This document shows positions 1 to 10,277 of a stretch of 64,000 nucleotides of DNA, one piece after another. The translations under genes and the position numbers were made by a program. The stretch comes from Antedon mediterranea (taxonomy: Eukaryota > Echinodermata > Crinoidea > Comatulida > Antedonidae). How positions within the stretch are numbered: position 1 is the stretch's first letter; every line of letters begins with the position of its first letter. The notes beneath the pieces are model-generated. The model was not told where the DNA came from, searched no databases, and worked only from the letters and a program-made list of their open reading frames with translations. Location of the stretch: positions 26,824,412-26,888,411 of the forward strand of contig NC_092675.1 of NCBI RefSeq assembly GCF_964355755.1, read 5' to 3'.

Positions 1-450
1 TTTTTTAACGGGAAACATCTATCAATTAGTGTTGTAATTGTATTTGAGAATCGATTATATGATACATTTGCATCAGAGCAATTTAAGACATTATCCCACT
101 GTTGATTTTGTAACTCATTTCGAAATAATTGATTTTGTACAGTCGAAAAGTTACGCTTAAAAACATATGTGCTTGTTTTACTTTCCGTATATTTTTGTGA
201 TTTATCAATGCTTATTACTGGACAATGATCAGATATATCACTAAACAAAATATTAGTTTCAATGTCATGAGTGTTTGGAGAGTTTGTATAAATGTTGCCT
301 ATTATTGTTGACGTTTCCTCAGTAATGCGCGTCGGTTTATTTACTAGGGGTATAAATGATTCTGAGATCATAAAATCGACATGCTCTTGGACATTACCAC
401 AGAGTTGTACATATTTAGGTCAACATTGTAGCCGCCCATGAGATAAGTTT
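1..450 (-). mobile_element. CR1-like LINE, endonuclease C-terminal part (left half of a split element)
   Basis: Read on the minus strand this encodes the end of an apurinic-type endonuclease domain of a CR1-like non-LTR retrotransposon. Motifs seen are VNKPTRITEE, LFSDISDHCPVIS (the catalytic SDH region) and a following basic stretch. It is the continuation of the endonuclease fragment at 2547-3093, because the reading TYLM|GGYNVDL joins across the intervening LINE. The element runs off the left edge. One in-frame stop follows the GYNVDL region, so it is dead. Confidence 0.85.
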
Positions 451-2546
451 TTTTCTCTTTTTTTTCTCTTTTGTGGTTAACCACCACCTTTATTTATTCT
501 TTCATACAAATTTCGTTCACATTTCATTTTCATACATTAAATTTCTGTTTTCTACTTTTTTCGTTATTTTCTGATTTTTACTCTTTTAACCTTTATACAT
601 ATAGTGGTTTGATTATATGCATACAAAAACTGTACATCTTAAAATACAAAAATGGATGCCACTTATAAGTTACAACATGCCTAGTGTATTCATATCTTTT
701 AAAATATATTTAAACTGAATCCAGGGATTCTGGCATACAGGTTTTTTAAGTTCAGTTTTAATTTTAATTATGTATATGACGTACACAGCTATTGAATACA
801 ATTGGTTTTTTAATTGACATTTACTTCCTAACAGGAGTTCTTAGAACGAGCTACTGCTGTTATTTAGCTTTTTAAAAATATTGTCAATTTTTTCCCATAG
901 TATTTGATTACGTCTACAGTAATAAAACATATGTTTTTCGTATTCAATGACTCCACAATTGTTACATATGTTATTATTTTTCAGTTTCCAGTTATACAGT
1001 TTTAGATTTGTAGGTACAACTCTATTTAGTAATTTGTAATTCAATTGGGCAAATTTCTTAATTTTTTCGTTTTTCACTTTTCTTTTCCAGACATCACACC
1101 ACTTGATATCTTCATTAAATATGTTATTCCATTTAAGTATGCTTTTCGGGGGAATAAAAACATTATTAACAAAGTTAGAATAAACATCTTTTGTTGTCAT
1201 CTTAATTATATTGTTGATATTGTATTCCAGATTCACATTCATATATTGGTTCATATTTGGCATATTATGTTTAATTATACTTAACCACTCTTTTGGAATA
1301 GCTCTGGTTAGAGAAACATATTCAGCTATCCAGTTTTTCTTAATACGTAATTGTTTAATTATTTCTATAGGTTTCATTAGACGATTGAAAATAATTATAT
1401 CTCCAATTTGATTAAAACCTGCATCTATCCAGTTCTTAAAGAATAGTGGTTTGTTTCTATATTTAATATCATTGTTGTTACCCCATAAGTTTTGCTTTAT
1501 CACTTCTTCATACTCGTTAATTGTACCTTCATTATTCATATTATTAAATTCAACACAACACTTTAGAACATTATAATAAAAAGATGGTATAGTATCTAAG
1601 CCCATGTTATTTTGAAAATTGATATTTGACATACTTAAAATTAGTTGTTCGGTTCCAAATTTATTAAAATAGTATAGTGGTAAGATTTTCCATCTTACGT
1701 GTTTTCTACACAGTAATTTTCTTGCCCATATCATTTTCAGAGAGTTTATGTGTAATGCGAAATCAGGCATACCTATGCCCCTTTTAATCATCTTACCGAT
1801 TAAAGTTTTTCTTTTTATTTTTTCTGTTTTTCCATTCCATAAAAAGTTATATATCAATTTATTTATTTTAAAAATAACATCATCTGGTACATCAATTATA
1901 CATGCATTGTTTGTTAGTTTAGACAAAGCTAAACTTTTTAAAATGGTAACTTTGCCAAAACAGGTTAGGTTTCTTCCTTTCCATCTATTGAGTAGCATTT
2001 CTAAGTTTGCCACCTTACTATCCCAATTTAATTCACTGCATTTGTTCTCATTATATCCCACATAAATACCCAAAATCTTAATTGGTTCATTAACCCAATT
2101 TAGACTGCATGGTTTTTGAATTTTGTTTACATTTTTGCCAATCCATATAGCGTTGGTTTTTTTTTTATTTAAAGTCATACCAGACACTTTACCAAACTTA
2201 TTAACAATGTTTAAACCAATCTCTATACTTTTTTCATTTCCCACAAAGAGTACAGTGTCATCTGCCAGCTGCGCAATGCGAACTTCCTCACCATTATCAT
2301 TGTTAGGTAAAGATATTCCTTTATAGCATTTATCTTTTCTTATATTACACGCCATAATTTCTACTACTAAAATAAAGAGTAACGCCGACAATGGGCAACC
2401 CTGTCTTATTCCGCATTCCATTTCAAAACTTTCTGATATCCAACCATTATTAACAATAACACATTCAAATTTACTATAAATTGTATTTACCCATTTTAAA
2501 AAGGATTCTCCAAAATTAAATTTTTTTAGTACCTTAAACATAAAAT
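451..2546 (-). mobile_element. Tx1/L1-like LINE, 5'-truncated, inserted in a CR1-like LINE
   Basis: The ORF (841-2546 within this element) starts in the middle of the reverse transcriptase palm. It carries GIRQGCPLSALLFIL, the catalytic QLADDTVLF box, the thumb-region motifs FGKVTILKSL and FLWNGK that I associate with the Tx1/L1 group, and a C-terminal CNNC...H...C knuckle. Endonuclease and ORF1 are missing, as expected for a 5'-truncated insertion. The element's 3' end (451-480) is an A-rich tail on the minus strand. The same terminal sequence (TTCTCTTTTGTGG, then TTAACCAC) ends the larger LINE at 47741. A 15-bp target-site duplication, CCATGAGATAAGTTT, lies at 436-450 and 2547-2561. Confidence 0.9.
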
Positions 2547-3093
2547 CCATGAGATAAGTTTGTTTCTTTTCGCTATTGCATTTGTTCATGAGTTCACTCA
2601 TTTGAGCGTTAAAGTTAGAAACTTTGGTGGTCTATAAATAACTCCACAAATAACTGTCTTATTGTCTGTATCAAGTTCAATAATAATACTCTCAGCAGCA
2701 TGCAGAAGCTGCGATAGGTCACTTCTTAATCGATAAGACAAATTTGACTTTATATAAAGCAACGCTACCACCACCTGTGTCCCTATTGTTATATATTGCT
2801 GTATAGTTATTTAATTGATACAGACCAGTAAAGTGTTTACTAGAGAGCCATGTCTCAGTCAGACCGATCGCAGAAAATTCATAGTCAAATCGTGAAACAT
2901 AATTTGATAATTTATCAAATTTTCTTACTATACTTCTACAGTTTAACGAAAATATTAAAAAATTCTTTGATACATCATCTGAACAATATTTAGCTTTGAA
3001 ATCATCAACACTTATATATTTGTTTTCAAAGTAATTTGGTATAGTTATAATGTTGTTTTCTTCTTCATTATTTGTTTGTAATACAAAAGACAT
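2547..3093 (-). mobile_element. CR1-like LINE, endonuclease N-terminal part (right half of a split element)
   Basis: The minus-strand reading begins near 3093 with an Asn-rich leader. It then shows the endonuclease motifs FSLNCRSI, IGLTETWLS and GGGSVALY, and after a frame break the strand IIIELDTD followed by VICGVIYRPP. The end, NAQMSELMNKCNSEKK, runs in frame into the piece at 1-450 if the inserted LINE is removed. The RT part lies beyond the left window edge. The first frame is broken near 2720, so the copy is not functional. Confidence 0.8.
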
Positions 3094-3310
3094 CTAATTT
3101 TAAAAAAAACTTAATTATTTTTTCAAAAATAAATAAAAAGAAAAAAGAATAACAGTAAAATATCGGGAAAAAAGTAACAGTTTACTGTACTGTTTATCAC
3201 AACTGATCTCCGCGAGTTATGTCTCACATACTAGGTACAAATGCGTTGGGTACTGATTCAGGTATGATGACCACGGTACGGTCTTTCATCTATTTGCTTT
3301 CCATAGTTTT

Positions 3311-3490
3311 TAGAGGCCGAGTTGACGGATTAGTTTTTGGCCGAGTTGACGTGAGGCCGAGTTGACGTGAGGCCGAGTTGACGTGAGGCCGAGTTGACTT
3401 GAGGCCGAGTTGACGTGGGGCCGACTTGACTTGGGGCCGACTTGACGTGGGGCCGACATGACTTTGGCCGAAACGGTTTAGGGCCGAGTT
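3311..3490. repeat. Minisatellite, 16-17 bp unit (GGCCGAGTTGACGTGA)
   Basis: About ten head-to-tail copies of a GGCCGAGTTGACgtga unit, with drift to GGCCGACTTGAC in the right half. The block is much more GC-rich than its surroundings. It lies between the CR1-like endonuclease fragment and the ORF1 fragment. No coding reading is convincing. Confidence 0.9.
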
Positions 3491-3737
3491 AGATTGAATT
3501 CCCTGTGGCCTGTAAATAAATTTGGCTATTATGTGCCTGGGCTTTTAGCATTCCTTGTTTGTTTACCGGTCCGATGCGCATTTTCAATTTGTATGTCGTC
3601 AATTTTTAAATGTTTACTTAACATATCTTGTAGTTTATTTAGCGTATTTTCGTTTTCGTCCTCCTGTATACCACCAAATCTTAAGTTGTAACTTCTCAAG
3701 TGCCTCTCCATCCTTAGTACCTCAGCCTCCAAATTAA
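3491..3737 (-). pseudogene. L1/Tx1-type LINE ORF1, C-terminal fragment
   Basis: The minus-strand reading NLEAEVLRMERHLRSYNL, then RFGGIQEDENE and NAHRTGK, matches the conserved core of L1-type ORF1 RNA-binding proteins (Transposase_22-like: coiled coil, then LRIxGIPE-like and AHRxG motifs). It ends at a stop soon after the AHRTGK motif. It is separated from its upstream coiled-coil part (4380-4620) by a LINE 3' end inserted in the opposite orientation. Confidence 0.7.
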
Positions 3738-4379
3738 ACTTATTGTTTTCTGTTTAACATTTAGCTTTAAGATCAGTTTGTAATGTACATTACCTCCACC
3801 ATTCTGCTCCTCTTTTTGTCTTATCAAATACACTTAATATTTACGACTTACAAAAAATGTTGCTTTATTTATGTTTAAATTCAAACATAATCAACTGCCC
3901 AGAATTGTTGATACTTATTTTCAAACTTTTAGTTCAGTTCATAATTATAATACCAGAAATAAATTAGATTATGCTTATGATTGTTTTAATACGGAGGTTG
4001 GCAAGCATGATATAAATTTTCCAGGACCAAAAATATGGAATTCTTTACCTGAAGAACTCAAAATTATTAATTTTATATCTTCATTTAAGTTCAAATTACA
4101 TGAATACCTTGTTTCTACTATTATTGTTTAAGTTAATAATATATCTGTCTTAAGTTAAATTATAACTGCATTTGTTAAGTTAAATGTCTTTTTTTGTTCA
4201 TTATCATTTAATTATATATATTTCTTACCTTACCTTATTTTTAAATATGTTGCCTGGACCCCATATTTTAAAGCTTAGCTTCCAGTGGGGTACCCTTTTC
4301 TCATTTATTATCTATTATTTTTAGAAAATGTAACTGTATTTTGTTTTTATTTGAGAAATAAATTGATTGATTGATTGAA
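3738..4379 (+). mobile_element. CR1-like LINE 3' end inserted in LINE ORF1
   Basis: The plus-strand ORF at 3871-4131 gives the typical C-terminus of CR1-like ORF2: NYNTRNKLDY, FPGPKIWNSLPEELK, then FKFKLHEYL. It is followed by a 3' UTR with the sequence GACCCCATATTTTAAAGCTT and a terminal (ATTG)n tail at 4360-4378. Such short 3'-only copies are usual for this LINE class. It splits the ORF1 fragments on the other strand. Confidence 0.8.
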
Positions 4380-4620
4380 GTTCAATCTCTATATTTACCA
4401 TTTGTGTGTAGCAAGATCACCTACTTTAGACTCATTTTCATTTATTGTCGTAGTGTAATATTCAAGCGATCTATCCAACTCTATTTGTTTCTCCTCCAAT
4501 TTAGTCATCCTGCTCAATAATAGTTGTTGGGTTGTTTGAATAGTCGCTATTCCCGTATCAAATTTAGTATTAATTTGAGCCATCATATCTTTGAGTTCGC
4601 TTCGTAGGGCTTTAATTTCA
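4380..4620 (-). pseudogene. L1/Tx1-type LINE ORF1, coiled-coil fragment
   Basis: The minus-strand reading EIKALRSELKDMMAQINT and the following TKLEEKQIELDRSLE is a heptad-rich coiled coil like that preceding the RNA-binding core of L1-type ORF1 proteins. Its natural continuation is the fragment at 3491-3737. The 5' side stops near 4620, where arylsulfatase intron sequence begins. Confidence 0.6.
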
Positions 4621-4713
4621 GTGGTTGATGAATGAATTCTTGGTCATAAAATAAGATAACACATTACCTGATAAAATCTTCTGAACACGTACAGTAGATG
4701 TAATCGATCTTAC

Positions 4714-4983
4714 CTGATATCGACCGGTCATCAGCTGACTTCTGGTGGGCGAACATATTGGTTGAACGTAATAATTTTCTAACTTCACACCTTCAGCAGC
4801 CAATTTATCTATTACAGGGGTATCGAACAGCGCCCCGTGGTATCCGACATCCCGATACCCTTGGTCATCTGTCAAAATGAATATTACGTTAGGTTGTTTA
4901 TAGCCTACAACAGCAGAGAACTGAAAGCTAAGGAAAATAAGAATAGGGTTAAGTACGTTACACGCCATTTTCTCACTAAACAT
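4714..4983 (-). CDS. Arylsulfatase, first coding exon
   Basis: Ninety codons ending exactly at a phase-0 GTAAGA donor. A secretion signal ([15 protein letters not shown]...) is followed by the sulfatase N-terminus [12 protein letters not shown] with the two calcium-binding aspartates (residues 39-40). [13 protein letters not shown] carries Cys77, which in this family is converted to formylglycine, the catalytic residue. The family hydrolyses sulfate esters, and the TGRYQ exon end resembles arylsulfatase B/I/J. The remaining exons must lie at lower coordinates on the minus strand, beyond the nested LINEs and the window edge. None is visible here, so the gene could also be a stranded exon. An alternative upstream start is MFSEK at 4983; the inner Met at residue 6 is equally possible. 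Confidence 0.85.
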
Positions 4984-5099
4984 TTACTTTTTGGTGCAGA
5001 TCGTAAACCATGCCAAACAATTGGAGTTTGGTTGTGTTCTTATGTAAATACCAGTATGAATAGGGCTAATTGTATTGAATATTGAAGTGCAATGATCGA

Positions 5100-6510
5100 T
5101 AAAAAAAGGTAAACTCATATAACAGTTTCCTTATTCCTTTTCATAAAGTTGTTTAAATTAAAATTTATCTAAAAGAAGAAAGAACAAATACTGGTCTATG
5201 CATTTGGATAAAATGAGAAGTCTAGTACAGTATGACTATGGATTCATTAATTATTCATTAATCCATGGTATAATTAAGAACGAAATGATAGAAAAAGAAG
5301 AAGAAGGTTAAATTTAAATTTCGCAATTGGACAATGGAGGGAGGTTTCGCAACCTTACGAATACGATAACGAAAACGGATACGTCATACATTTGTGAAAC
5401 TTTTGAGCTGATCCCCATTTCATATTCGTAAAGCGTATTCGTGTTGACGAATATATCACCAGTCACATTCGTAACTACAAAACGAGTATAGTTTTTGATC
5501 TATTTGCACATTTTGCATTTGAATCAGAAATGATTCATGATTATAATATAATTATAGATTTATTGAATGTAATTTACTAAAGTAATTTACTAAAATGCCA
5601 AGTCAATTTGGATAAATAGCAGTTTTTAAAGTCTTCACTCGCTTTGATGTTACGCTACTAGGCCTAGGCAGCCAAGCACCAAGCAACACGTCCTGCGCTT
5701 TGCTCAAATTTACCACAGTCATATTTTGGACGCGCCTCAATATTTCGTTAGTTCCTTAGTCTTGGCCGAGGCTACAACATCCTGGGTTAAGGCTTTAGAT
5801 ATTGGGCCAAAAAAAAAAAAAGTTTGTTGCTGTCATCCGCCGCCCCTAATTTCGCCAAAAATTTGGGGCGGAGATAAGAAAAAGGTTTTTTTTACGTTGA
5901 GGGCGCTTTTTAAAAATAAGTTTTTTTATGATTTTTTTTTGGCCGAAAAGGTGTAAAAATCGAGTTTGCGAGGATGAAACAATAAAAATAATAACGTAGC
6001 GTATATTTCGGTGTATAATCGCACTTTAATGACACGCAAATTTAACCTCTAAATTAAGGGTGCGTCTTATACCCCGAACATAAATGCCTCAACACACAGA
6101 TATCGCCACTTCGTTGGCTAGGCCTGGGCTTTTTAAGGGGGCCTAGGCTAGGCCTATTAGTATTAGTATTACTAGAGTGCCTAGCCTAGCTACAGTGTAC
6201 TAGCGTAACAGCAACCTGCTAGTTTTCAAGGCATTTTAGCGTGATCTTGTACTAAATACTAAATATGATGAAAAGATTTGTTCATTATGGAGCTGTTTTA
6301 GGCGCTCCGATAAAATTTCATTTGTAAACGTTTACGATTGGAATAGCAAAGATTATATAGCGCCGCGCTACGCGGCGCAAGATAGGCAAAGATCCGGGAA
6401 ATATAATATATATCGTTTCAAATTAATTAATTAAAAATTTCAGTATATCACCTGGCGGTTTAGAATTAATGTTCATTGCCTGATGTGTTTATACAGCACT
6501 TGCCAGCTTT
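5100..6510. other. Non-coding stretch with small hairpins
   Basis: No gene is supported here. Two compact perfect hairpins stand out: CCGCCCC...GGGGCGG at 5840-5871, and GCGCCGCG-CTA-CGCGGCGC at 6360-6378. The segment 6410-6500 matches the 3' half of the tRNA-containing repeat unit found at 14.5 and 17.5-18.2 kb (TTTCAGTATATCACC then GGCGGTTTAGAATTAATGTT). Confidence 0.7.
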
Positions 6511-6516
6511 ATACTA

Positions 6517-6705
6517 TGACGTTATCCAAATTCCTTCACTTGCACTGATGAAGGGCTAGTGTTGCCCGAAAGCTCTGCTACCTTTTCTGGCTGTTTTGCT
6601 TCTCGTTGTTATTTAGCTTTTCGCTTTTATTTTGTATCTCCATTGAGATCCAGCCACTGATACCCACAGCATTGTCATTTTTTCAGTAATTTGCCTTTGG
6701 ATTTA
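6517..6705 (+). repeat. Dispersed repeat A with hammerhead-like core, copy 1
   Basis: First of five copies in the window (others 6713-6880, 14273-14464, 28141-28248 partial, 28256-28431). The unit contains CTGATGA (6545-6551), a GGGC/GCCC stem and CGAAA, followed by AGC-TCT-GCT, which mimics stems II and III of a hammerhead ribozyme. No good stem I pairing is visible, so self-cleavage is doubtful. Confidence 0.75.
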
Positions 6706-6712
6706 TATATAT

Positions 6713-6880
6713 CTTGCACTGATGAAGGGCTAATGTTGCCCGAAAGCTCTGCTAACTTTTCTGGCTGTTTACTTTTTCGTTTTGATTTAGGTTTTCGCTT
6801 TTTAGTTTTGTATGTCCATTGAGATCCAGCCACTGATACCCACAGCATTGTCATTTTTTCAGTAATTTGCCTTTGGATGG
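6713..6880 (+). repeat. Dispersed repeat A with hammerhead-like core, copy 2
   Basis: Directly behind copy 1 in tandem. CTGATGA is at 6719-6725. The 3' end, GTAATTTGCCTTTGGAT, abuts an AT microsatellite. Confidence 0.75.
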
Positions 6881-6900
6881 ATATATATATATACATATAC

Positions 6901-6987
<87 letters not shown>
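6878..6987. repeat. (AT)n / (ATAC) microsatellite
   Basis: A nearly pure alternating AT run with a few ATAC interruptions. The open frames across it (Tyr-Ile repeats) are artefacts of composition. Confidence 0.95.
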
Positions 6988-6990
<3 letters not shown>

Positions 6991-7069
6991 GTTCGGTTCA
7001 ATGTAACCGTCTAGAAAGTGCTCAATACGGTAAAGTAGAGCTAAAATATACGTTAAGTCTGGAAAAGAA

Positions 7070-8630
7070 GTAAAAACTACAGTTTGGTCTCTACAGGCTT
7101 GTTTCGTGAGTCGTGCAACTCACTCATCAGAAGACTATAATGAGAAGAATCAATTACAACGCTGCTTATAAGCACATTTACTTGTAGAATTAGCATTTAC
7201 ATGTGATATGTTTTGGAATGTCAGCTGTTATGTAACAATGCTTTCTTTCTGTGCCGGCAGGCGGACACAAGTTCATTACGTTTGTTTAATGTCGATAATT
7301 CAGGGTGGTGGATGATAAATAATTTCTCTTTGAGGCAGAGATTGCATTTTTTGTTTGTGCTACTATATGCTTTAGTAGATGTCAAGATGCGCCATGAGAT
7401 TGTATTGTCTGTGTTATTGTCCTTGAGTGTCCAAATGTTTACTGAGTTCAGTTGAGTTTCTAGAACGTGAATTACGGAATGATGAGGTGTGATTTCTGTA
7501 TCGTGTTTTAAAATCATTTTCAGTTAGTCCGATATAAGTTTCCGAGGTGGTTTTGTCTTTGCGCGTAACTGTGGCTTGGTATATTACAGATGATTGTAAG
7601 CAATTTCCGCTTAGCGGGCATGTGTTTTTCTGTCGGCAGTTGCATGTTTTGTTTTCTTGCGTGTTTTCCACGGATGTTGTTTCGGGCTGGTTGAGTATTC
7701 TCTTGTTGTGACTGTCTATTATCTGTTTCATATTGTTCATACAACTGTAGCTAATCTTGATAGTGTTTCGGTTGAAGATTTTTCTTAGTTTGTTATCTTT
7801 TGGAAAATGTTTGTCTACTAGGGATAGGAATTTCTGTCCAATGTTTGTGCTGACGTTTTTGCTGAACGGTGGGTTGTACCACAGAATGTCTTTTCGTTGT
7901 CTGTTTTTTCGTCTTGTCTGGGTTACCGGCTCGTATTTTAGTGTACTGGTATCCACTGTCGTTGAGAGTTTTCTGGTGTACAGGGGCGGCTTGGTCGAAT
8001 GAATTCTTGTCGGATGACAAGGACGAGGTCGTCTGTTTATTCCGGCGGGTATATTCTTTAGGATGGTCGGTGGGTGGTTACTTTGTTGATGGATATACTG
8101 TAACGTGGCGTTTGGTTTGGTGTAGAGCTGGTATGTGTTCTTCGCTAGGTTGAGTGTGACGTCTAAGAAGTTGATGACTTGTTTGTTTGCTTCTATGGTA
8201 ATGCGTAGGCCGTTATCTTTGAATATTTGGCATATGTCTTTTTAAATATTTTCTGTGCTTTTAGGTGTGGTGTCTGTGACTGCAAGGCCGTCATCTCTGT
8301 AAAGTCCTATGTTGATTCCTAGTTTCTGTTGTAATTGGTGTAACAGGAAGCTTCCAACAAGTTCACATGTTTCTGCGCCATCATAACTACCCATAGTCAC
8401 ATCGAATGCTGTGGGGCCTTTCTTTTGCCATGGTTGCTGTTTGTGTGATAGTACTGATTTTTTGGTATGTACGATGATGTCTCTTTCGTCGTTGGTAATA
8501 TCATCGTATCTTTTAGCGAAGTCTAGTGCTTTATTCAGCAGGTCATTGCTGATAGAGGGGTAAAATTCTACGATGTCGAAGCATATAAAGTTGTGTTGTT
8601 GTTTCTTATCGATGCTCTTAAACCATATAT
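7070..8630 (-). mobile_element. Penelope-like element, decayed (RT plus GIY-YIG endonuclease)
   Basis: The minus-strand readings in order are as follows. The RT segment at 8620-8242 has FICFDIVEFYPSIS, FDVTMGSYDGAE and the catalytic GLYRDDGLA. The RT end at 8240-8020 has INFLDVTLNL, LYTKPNATLQYIH and NHPPTILKNIP. The linker at 7956-7560 has DILWYNPPFS. The GIY-YIG nuclease follows with SVIYQATV, ETYIGLTENDFKTRYRNH, ELSKH and the Cys-rich tail KKCNLCLKEKLFII...CRH to a stop at 7221. This architecture is specific to Penelope-like elements. It is dead: a stop near 8239, frameshifts near 8020, 7955 and 7455, and no 5' part of the RT. The right end meets an AT run and the palindrome at 8671-8971. 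The hammerhead ribozyme lies in its 3' region. Confidence 0.9.
7087..7135 (-). ncRNA. Hammerhead ribozyme, type I, Penelope-associated
   Basis: On the minus strand the complete core is present. CTGATGA is at 7130-7124. Stem II GTGAGT/ACTCAC pairs 7123-7118 with 7111-7106, with a six-base loop. GAA at 7105-7103 is followed by a two-base-pair stem III (AC/GT) closed by a six-base loop. The cleavage-site A is at 7092. Stem I pairs GTCTT (7135-7131) with GAGAC (7091-7087), one pair being G-U. Very short stem III is known from hammerheads in Penelope-like retroelements. It lies 86 bp past the stop codon of the Penelope-like ORF on the same strand, where such ribozymes occur. Confidence 0.85.
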
Positions 8631-8670
8631 ATATATATAAATCAATGATGTTGCGTAGCACTGTGTAAAT

Positions 8671-8971
8671 TATATATAAATCATACTGTAAATTATAGAA
8701 ACAGTGCTCATATTCGGAACATGATCTCATAATCGCGTCGAGCATAGCTCATTGGTGAAAGTTCCGTATTTTTTAGTTGTATGAAAAAATGTCTCTGGCG
8801 GGATTCGAACCTGCTACCTCTCGCTTACAGGGCGAGTATCCCGCCAGAGACATTTTTTCATACAACTAAAAAATACGGAACTTTCGCCAATGAGCTATGC
8901 TCGACGCGATTATGAGATCATGTTCCGAATATGAGCACTGTTTCTATAATTTACAGTATGATTTATATATA
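8671..8971. repeat. Long palindrome, 134-bp arms, with tRNA-like loop
   Basis: Arms 8671-8804 and 8838-8971 are nearly perfect inverted copies; the visible mismatch is in TTGGTGAAAG versus CTTTCGCCAA. The 33-base loop plus the inner arm reads, on the minus strand, as the 3' part of a tRNA: an anticodon-like stem CTCGC/GCGAG, then AGGTTCGAATCCC, a good B-box and T-loop. The arms would pair over the acceptor side (GTCTCTGGCGGG). Confidence 0.9.
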
Positions 8972-10126
8972 TATATATATATATATACATTTGTGTGTGT
9001 CTTAATGATGTTTGTGATTTAGGCTAATTTCACTACAATCATGTGTATGTGAGTTTGAATAGCTTCAGTTGACTAACAATCACAGCAACGCGAAAATCAA
9101 ACGAATTTGAAAATAGGTTTTTTAAACTACTCGCATAAAAAAAGTTGCACATTAAATAAAATTATGTTTTAAAATTACAAATCACAAATTCTTGCCTCTT
9201 GTACAAAAATGAAGTTTTTTGGACAAGTAGTTCTCGAGAAAATGCAATTTCAGTTTATTTGTTACTTTAAGACTGCTCGCCGGCTTTTGAAAAATTCTGT
9301 CCTACCTTTTAACACTAGCAGGTCTGAAAAGTATACTTACAAGACAAACAAACAAACAGACAGATAAACAAACAAACAATGGTGAAGTTATAGAAAAGCG
9401 TTAGTTTATTTTTTATATTTTCAGATTCCACACACCCCCCTCCCCCCAAAAAAAAATCACATACATTGCTCAATTTACATTTACATACAGACAATACATC
9501 AATATCTATCAGCATATTATTATTATAATAGAATCGAGGCTAAAATAATCAGCATTCAATCATTTATTTCCCAAGTAGTTAAATTTCGGAGACTTCTATA
9601 TTTTCTTCTTATATGTGATTTTAATTCATTGAAATATCTATTCTTATATAAAAAATTGTAATTTAGCGCTTTGATCAACTTGGAAAAGCGCTATATAAGC
9701 AATTATTATTGTTATTTATTTATGGTTAATCGAATTCCGTGCTGGTGTGACATTCTATGACAGTGGCATTACATAAGCTGTACCAGTAATACTAAATAGT
9801 GCGTGAACAGCCTTTAGGTTGTTCTTAATTTAGTGTGAAAAAAAATCGTTCTATTGTGATTTGTATTTACTTAAATAATCACAATAACCTATCAAAGTTA
9901 TACCAAACAAACAAAGGGTTGACCTTCAGCGACTATATCTTATATAATTTAATACACGGATCGAAAGGAAAGTATGTGTGTTGGGGAAACATCATATTAC
10001 CGCTAAAAAGATTGTAGATTTTTGTATACATTTTATTATGTCTATGACTATTGTTATTTAACCTATGTTTCATAACGGCCTCAATTCCATATATATCATT
10101 TGCATAACATACATGGTATAATTGTT
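8972..10126. other. No gene seen
   Basis: AT-rich sequence with a short (AT)n run at 8960-8990 and a C-run near 9430-9446. Open frames are short and show no recognisable motif. Confidence 0.6.
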
Positions 10127-10277
10127 ATTATATAACACCTATATAAATTCCTGTCATTTGATTGGACGAATGTGGGTCACATGGCGTGCAATAGTACGCA
10201 CTATTCAACGATCGTTAAATAGTACTTTTTGAAACATTTTTGTGTACGAAAAAAAAACGTCTAGATGTTATATAAAA

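Noticed and set aside
3311-3490. Regular repeats considered as a CRISPR-like array
   Set aside because: Units are contiguous without spacers, and the genome is eukaryotic.
6675-7073. Long Tyr-Ile and Ile-Tyr open frames on both strands
   Set aside because: They are translations of the (AT)n microsatellite and repeat A, with no protein signal.
7757-8153. Plus-strand ORFs of 81 and 94 codons
   Set aside because: They are antisense shadows of the Penelope-like element, whose motifs are clear on the minus strand.
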